Assembly: GCA_964578535.1 (NCBI GenBank)
Contig: CAZODI010000028.1
Span: 1-44,099 of the forward strand
Source: PHBD01 sp964578535
GTDB taxonomy: Bacteria > Desulfobacterota > Syntrophia > Syntrophales > PHBD01
Direction: 5' to 3'
DNA length: 44,099 nucleotides
The notes under the pieces were generated by a model that was given only the letters and a program-made list of their open reading frames with translations, had not been told where the DNA came from and did not search any database. Made by a program: the position numbers and the translations under genes. Of the stretch, positions 42,801-44,099 are shown piece after piece. Position 1 is the stretch's first letter; each line of letters begins with the position of its first letter.

Positions 42801-44099
42801 TAGAGCTCGGACGACTCTCTATAGCGAATTCCGACATGTTGATCGAGGCGCGGAAGAAGATCCGCCTGCTGGCGGGAAGCATGGAATTCCCAGAAATCCG
42901 CGCGACGCGCCTGGAGGCGATTTTTTCGGAGATCGGCCGCGAAGGTTGTCGAAACGGGAACGGCCTCGAGGTCGCGATCGGAATCGAGCTGGAAGATCCC
43001 CCCTCGCTGGTCCTGGAATTTGAAAGCCGTGCGAGCTTTGCCTCGGTTCCCGGCATTGCCCAGTTTTTCGACCATATCCACATGGAAGAGCTTGAATCCG
43101 GGGCAACCCTGCTCTCGACGCGAAAATCTCTGCCCACGGAAACCCGGTATCCGTCTCCCCGGTTGATCGAGGAGCAAAGGGAAATGCTGGCCCGCCAATC
43201 CAGGTCGGAACTCCTGGAGGTGCTGAAGGGGCAGAACGAGGAACTGCAAAACAGGGCTGCCGAATTGAACAAGCTGACCAGGGCCATCACCCATAGCCCC
43301 GTGGCGGTGATGATTACCGACAGGGACGGACGGATCGAGTACGTGAATCCCAAATTTGTTCAAATCACGGGCTACAGCGCCGAGGAGGCGATTGGAAAAA
43401 CGCCGCGCATCATGAAATCGGGAACCCACAATCAGGAGTTTTACGAGAATTTGTGGGGAACCATCCTGTCGGGCCGGCAATGGTACGGGGAACTGTGCAA
43501 TCTCCGCAAGGACGGCGGGATGTTCTGGGAGTTGACCAACATATCTCCCGTCCGGGATGCGGAGGGCAGAATCACGCATTTCGTGGCGGTCAAGGAGGAT
43601 GTTACCGAACGCAGGCAGATGCAGGAAGACATCGAGAAAGAAAGGACGCTCCTGCGGAACATGATGGACGGCAGCCCGATTGCGGTCGGAATATCAATGG
43701 GCGGCAATCTGCGCTATGCCAATCATACATTCCTGAAATTACTCGATATCCAGATGGGAGATCCGATCGGCAAAATTTATCTCAATCTGGAAGACCGGAT
43801 TCCCATCGTCGAGAAACTCCAGAAGGAAGGCATCGTCAGCAATCACGAAGTCAAAATGAGGGGACCGGAAGGGCGCGTGATCGATGTCATGCTCACTTTT
43901 CTGCCTACGAACTTCGAAGGAGAGCCGGCCATTCTGGGATGGCTCGTGGATATCACCCCGCTTAAAAAAATGCAGGAAGAATTGGGAAGCCAGGTGGAAG
44001 GACTGTCCAGGGCCCGCCGGGCCATGCTGAACATCATGGAGGACCTGAAGGTGGCTGAGCAGGCAGCCCAGGCGGCGTCCCAGGCGAAGCAGGACTTCC
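42797..44099 (+). CDS. Multi-PAS sensor histidine kinase with degenerate RsbT-like N-domain, 3' end beyond window
   Basis: The frame is open from the ATG at 42797 (overlapping the rsbX stop) to the window edge, 434 residues. Residues about 1-110 resemble an RsbT-type GHKL domain (ANSDMLIEARKKIRLLAG, RLEAIFSEIGREGCRNGNG), but the N-box Asn and the G1/G2 glycine motifs are missing, so it cannot bind ATP normally. A coil follows, then PAS at about 156-271 (HSPVAVMITDRDGRIEYVNP, FVAVKEDVTERRQM) and about 283-391 (DGSPIAVGISMGGNLRYANH, GWLVDITPLKKM). The end (AAQAASQAKQDF) is the classic lead-in to a HisKA domain, which should begin just outside. It probably passes the stressosome signal to a response regulator. 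No membrane helices. Confidence 0.88.
   Translation, partial: MIELGRLSIANSDMLIEARKKIRLLAGSMEFPEIRATRLEAIFSEIGREGCRNGNGLEVAIGIELEDPPSLVLEFESRASFASVPGIAQFFDHIHMEELESGATLLSTRKSLPTETRYPSPRLIEEQREMLARQSRSELLEVLKGQNEELQNRAAELNKLTRAITHSPVAVMITDRDGRIEYVNPKFVQITGYSAEEAIGKTPRIMKSGTHNQEFYENLWGTILSGRQWYGELCNLRKDGGMFWELTNISPVRDAEGRITHFVAVKEDVTERRQMQEDIEKERTLLRNMMDGSPIAVGISMGGNLRYANHTFLKLLDIQMGDPIGKIYLNLEDRIPIVEKLQKEGIVSNHEVKMRGPEGRVIDVMLTFLPTNFEGEPAILGWLVDITPLKKMQEELGSQVEGLSRARRAMLNIMEDLKVAEQAAQAASQAKQDF

Noticed and set aside
1..44099. CRISPR arrays, rRNA genes, transposases
   Set aside because: No regularly spaced repeats, rRNA-like segments or transposase motifs were seen.

Overview
The window is GC-rich DNA, roughly 60-65% G+C by eye, with dense genes on both strands. 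Gene content points to an anaerobic Desulfobacterota-type bacterium (old Deltaproteobacteria), perhaps close to the Syntrophales. The pointers are a tungsten-type aldehyde:ferredoxin oxidoreductase, a crotonase facing a sigma-54 activator, a triheme cytochrome c, an iron-sulfur flavoprotein-like protein and multi-PAS signalling genes. The taxonomic call is inference: there is no rRNA or other marker gene. Two 100-N scaffold gaps (13852-13951 and 31018-31117) show a draft assembly. The second gap is an assembly artefact, because the same 55 bp lies on both sides of it.

Layout. 1-7146: the end of a membrane TPR protein, a PAS/sigma-54 activator divergent from an enoyl-CoA hydratase with a candidate -24/-12 promoter between them, then an SH3 / M48 protease / CHASE2 adenylate cyclase operon. 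7187-11945: an M24 creatinase-fold protein with an eroded metal site, a small membrane protein, and an aldehyde:ferredoxin oxidoreductase divergent from a GntR regulator across a clear palindromic operator. 12047-17410: a five-gene minus-strand run (amidohydrolase, lipoprotein lipase-like hydrolase split by a gap, tandem flavoprotein, small secreted protein, triheme cytochrome). About 17930-18860: an AT-rich patch with an SGNH hydrolase that abuts a truncated aldehyde dehydrogenase. 19487-21718: a caspase/formylglycine-generating-enzyme-like fusion and a Cys-rich secreted protein. 21825-25212: a class II aldolase and a rare kinase-dehydrogenase fusion. 25682-35450: a transglutaminase-like membrane protein, a cNMP-binding histidine kinase, an RlpA-like protein plus autotransporter, a SPL-type radical SAM protein, a nitroreductase, and a DUF2177/PlsC/DUF1295 envelope cluster.

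35562-44099 is the most interesting part. A bidirectional terminator sits beside what looks like the exact 3' half of a tRNA-Arg(CCG) gene, ending at the anticodon loop, as att sites of integrated elements do. To its right, behind a palindromic operator array, lies one apparent operon. It holds a 1361-residue membrane sensor (Cache, five PAS, one PocR, no output domain), a complete stressosome set (RsbR-, RsbS-, RsbT- and RsbX-like, with overlapping reading frames), and a multi-PAS histidine kinase cut by the window edge. The kinase begins with a degenerate RsbT-like domain. I read it as a membrane-sensor-to-stressosome-to-two-component relay, possibly carried on an integrated island.
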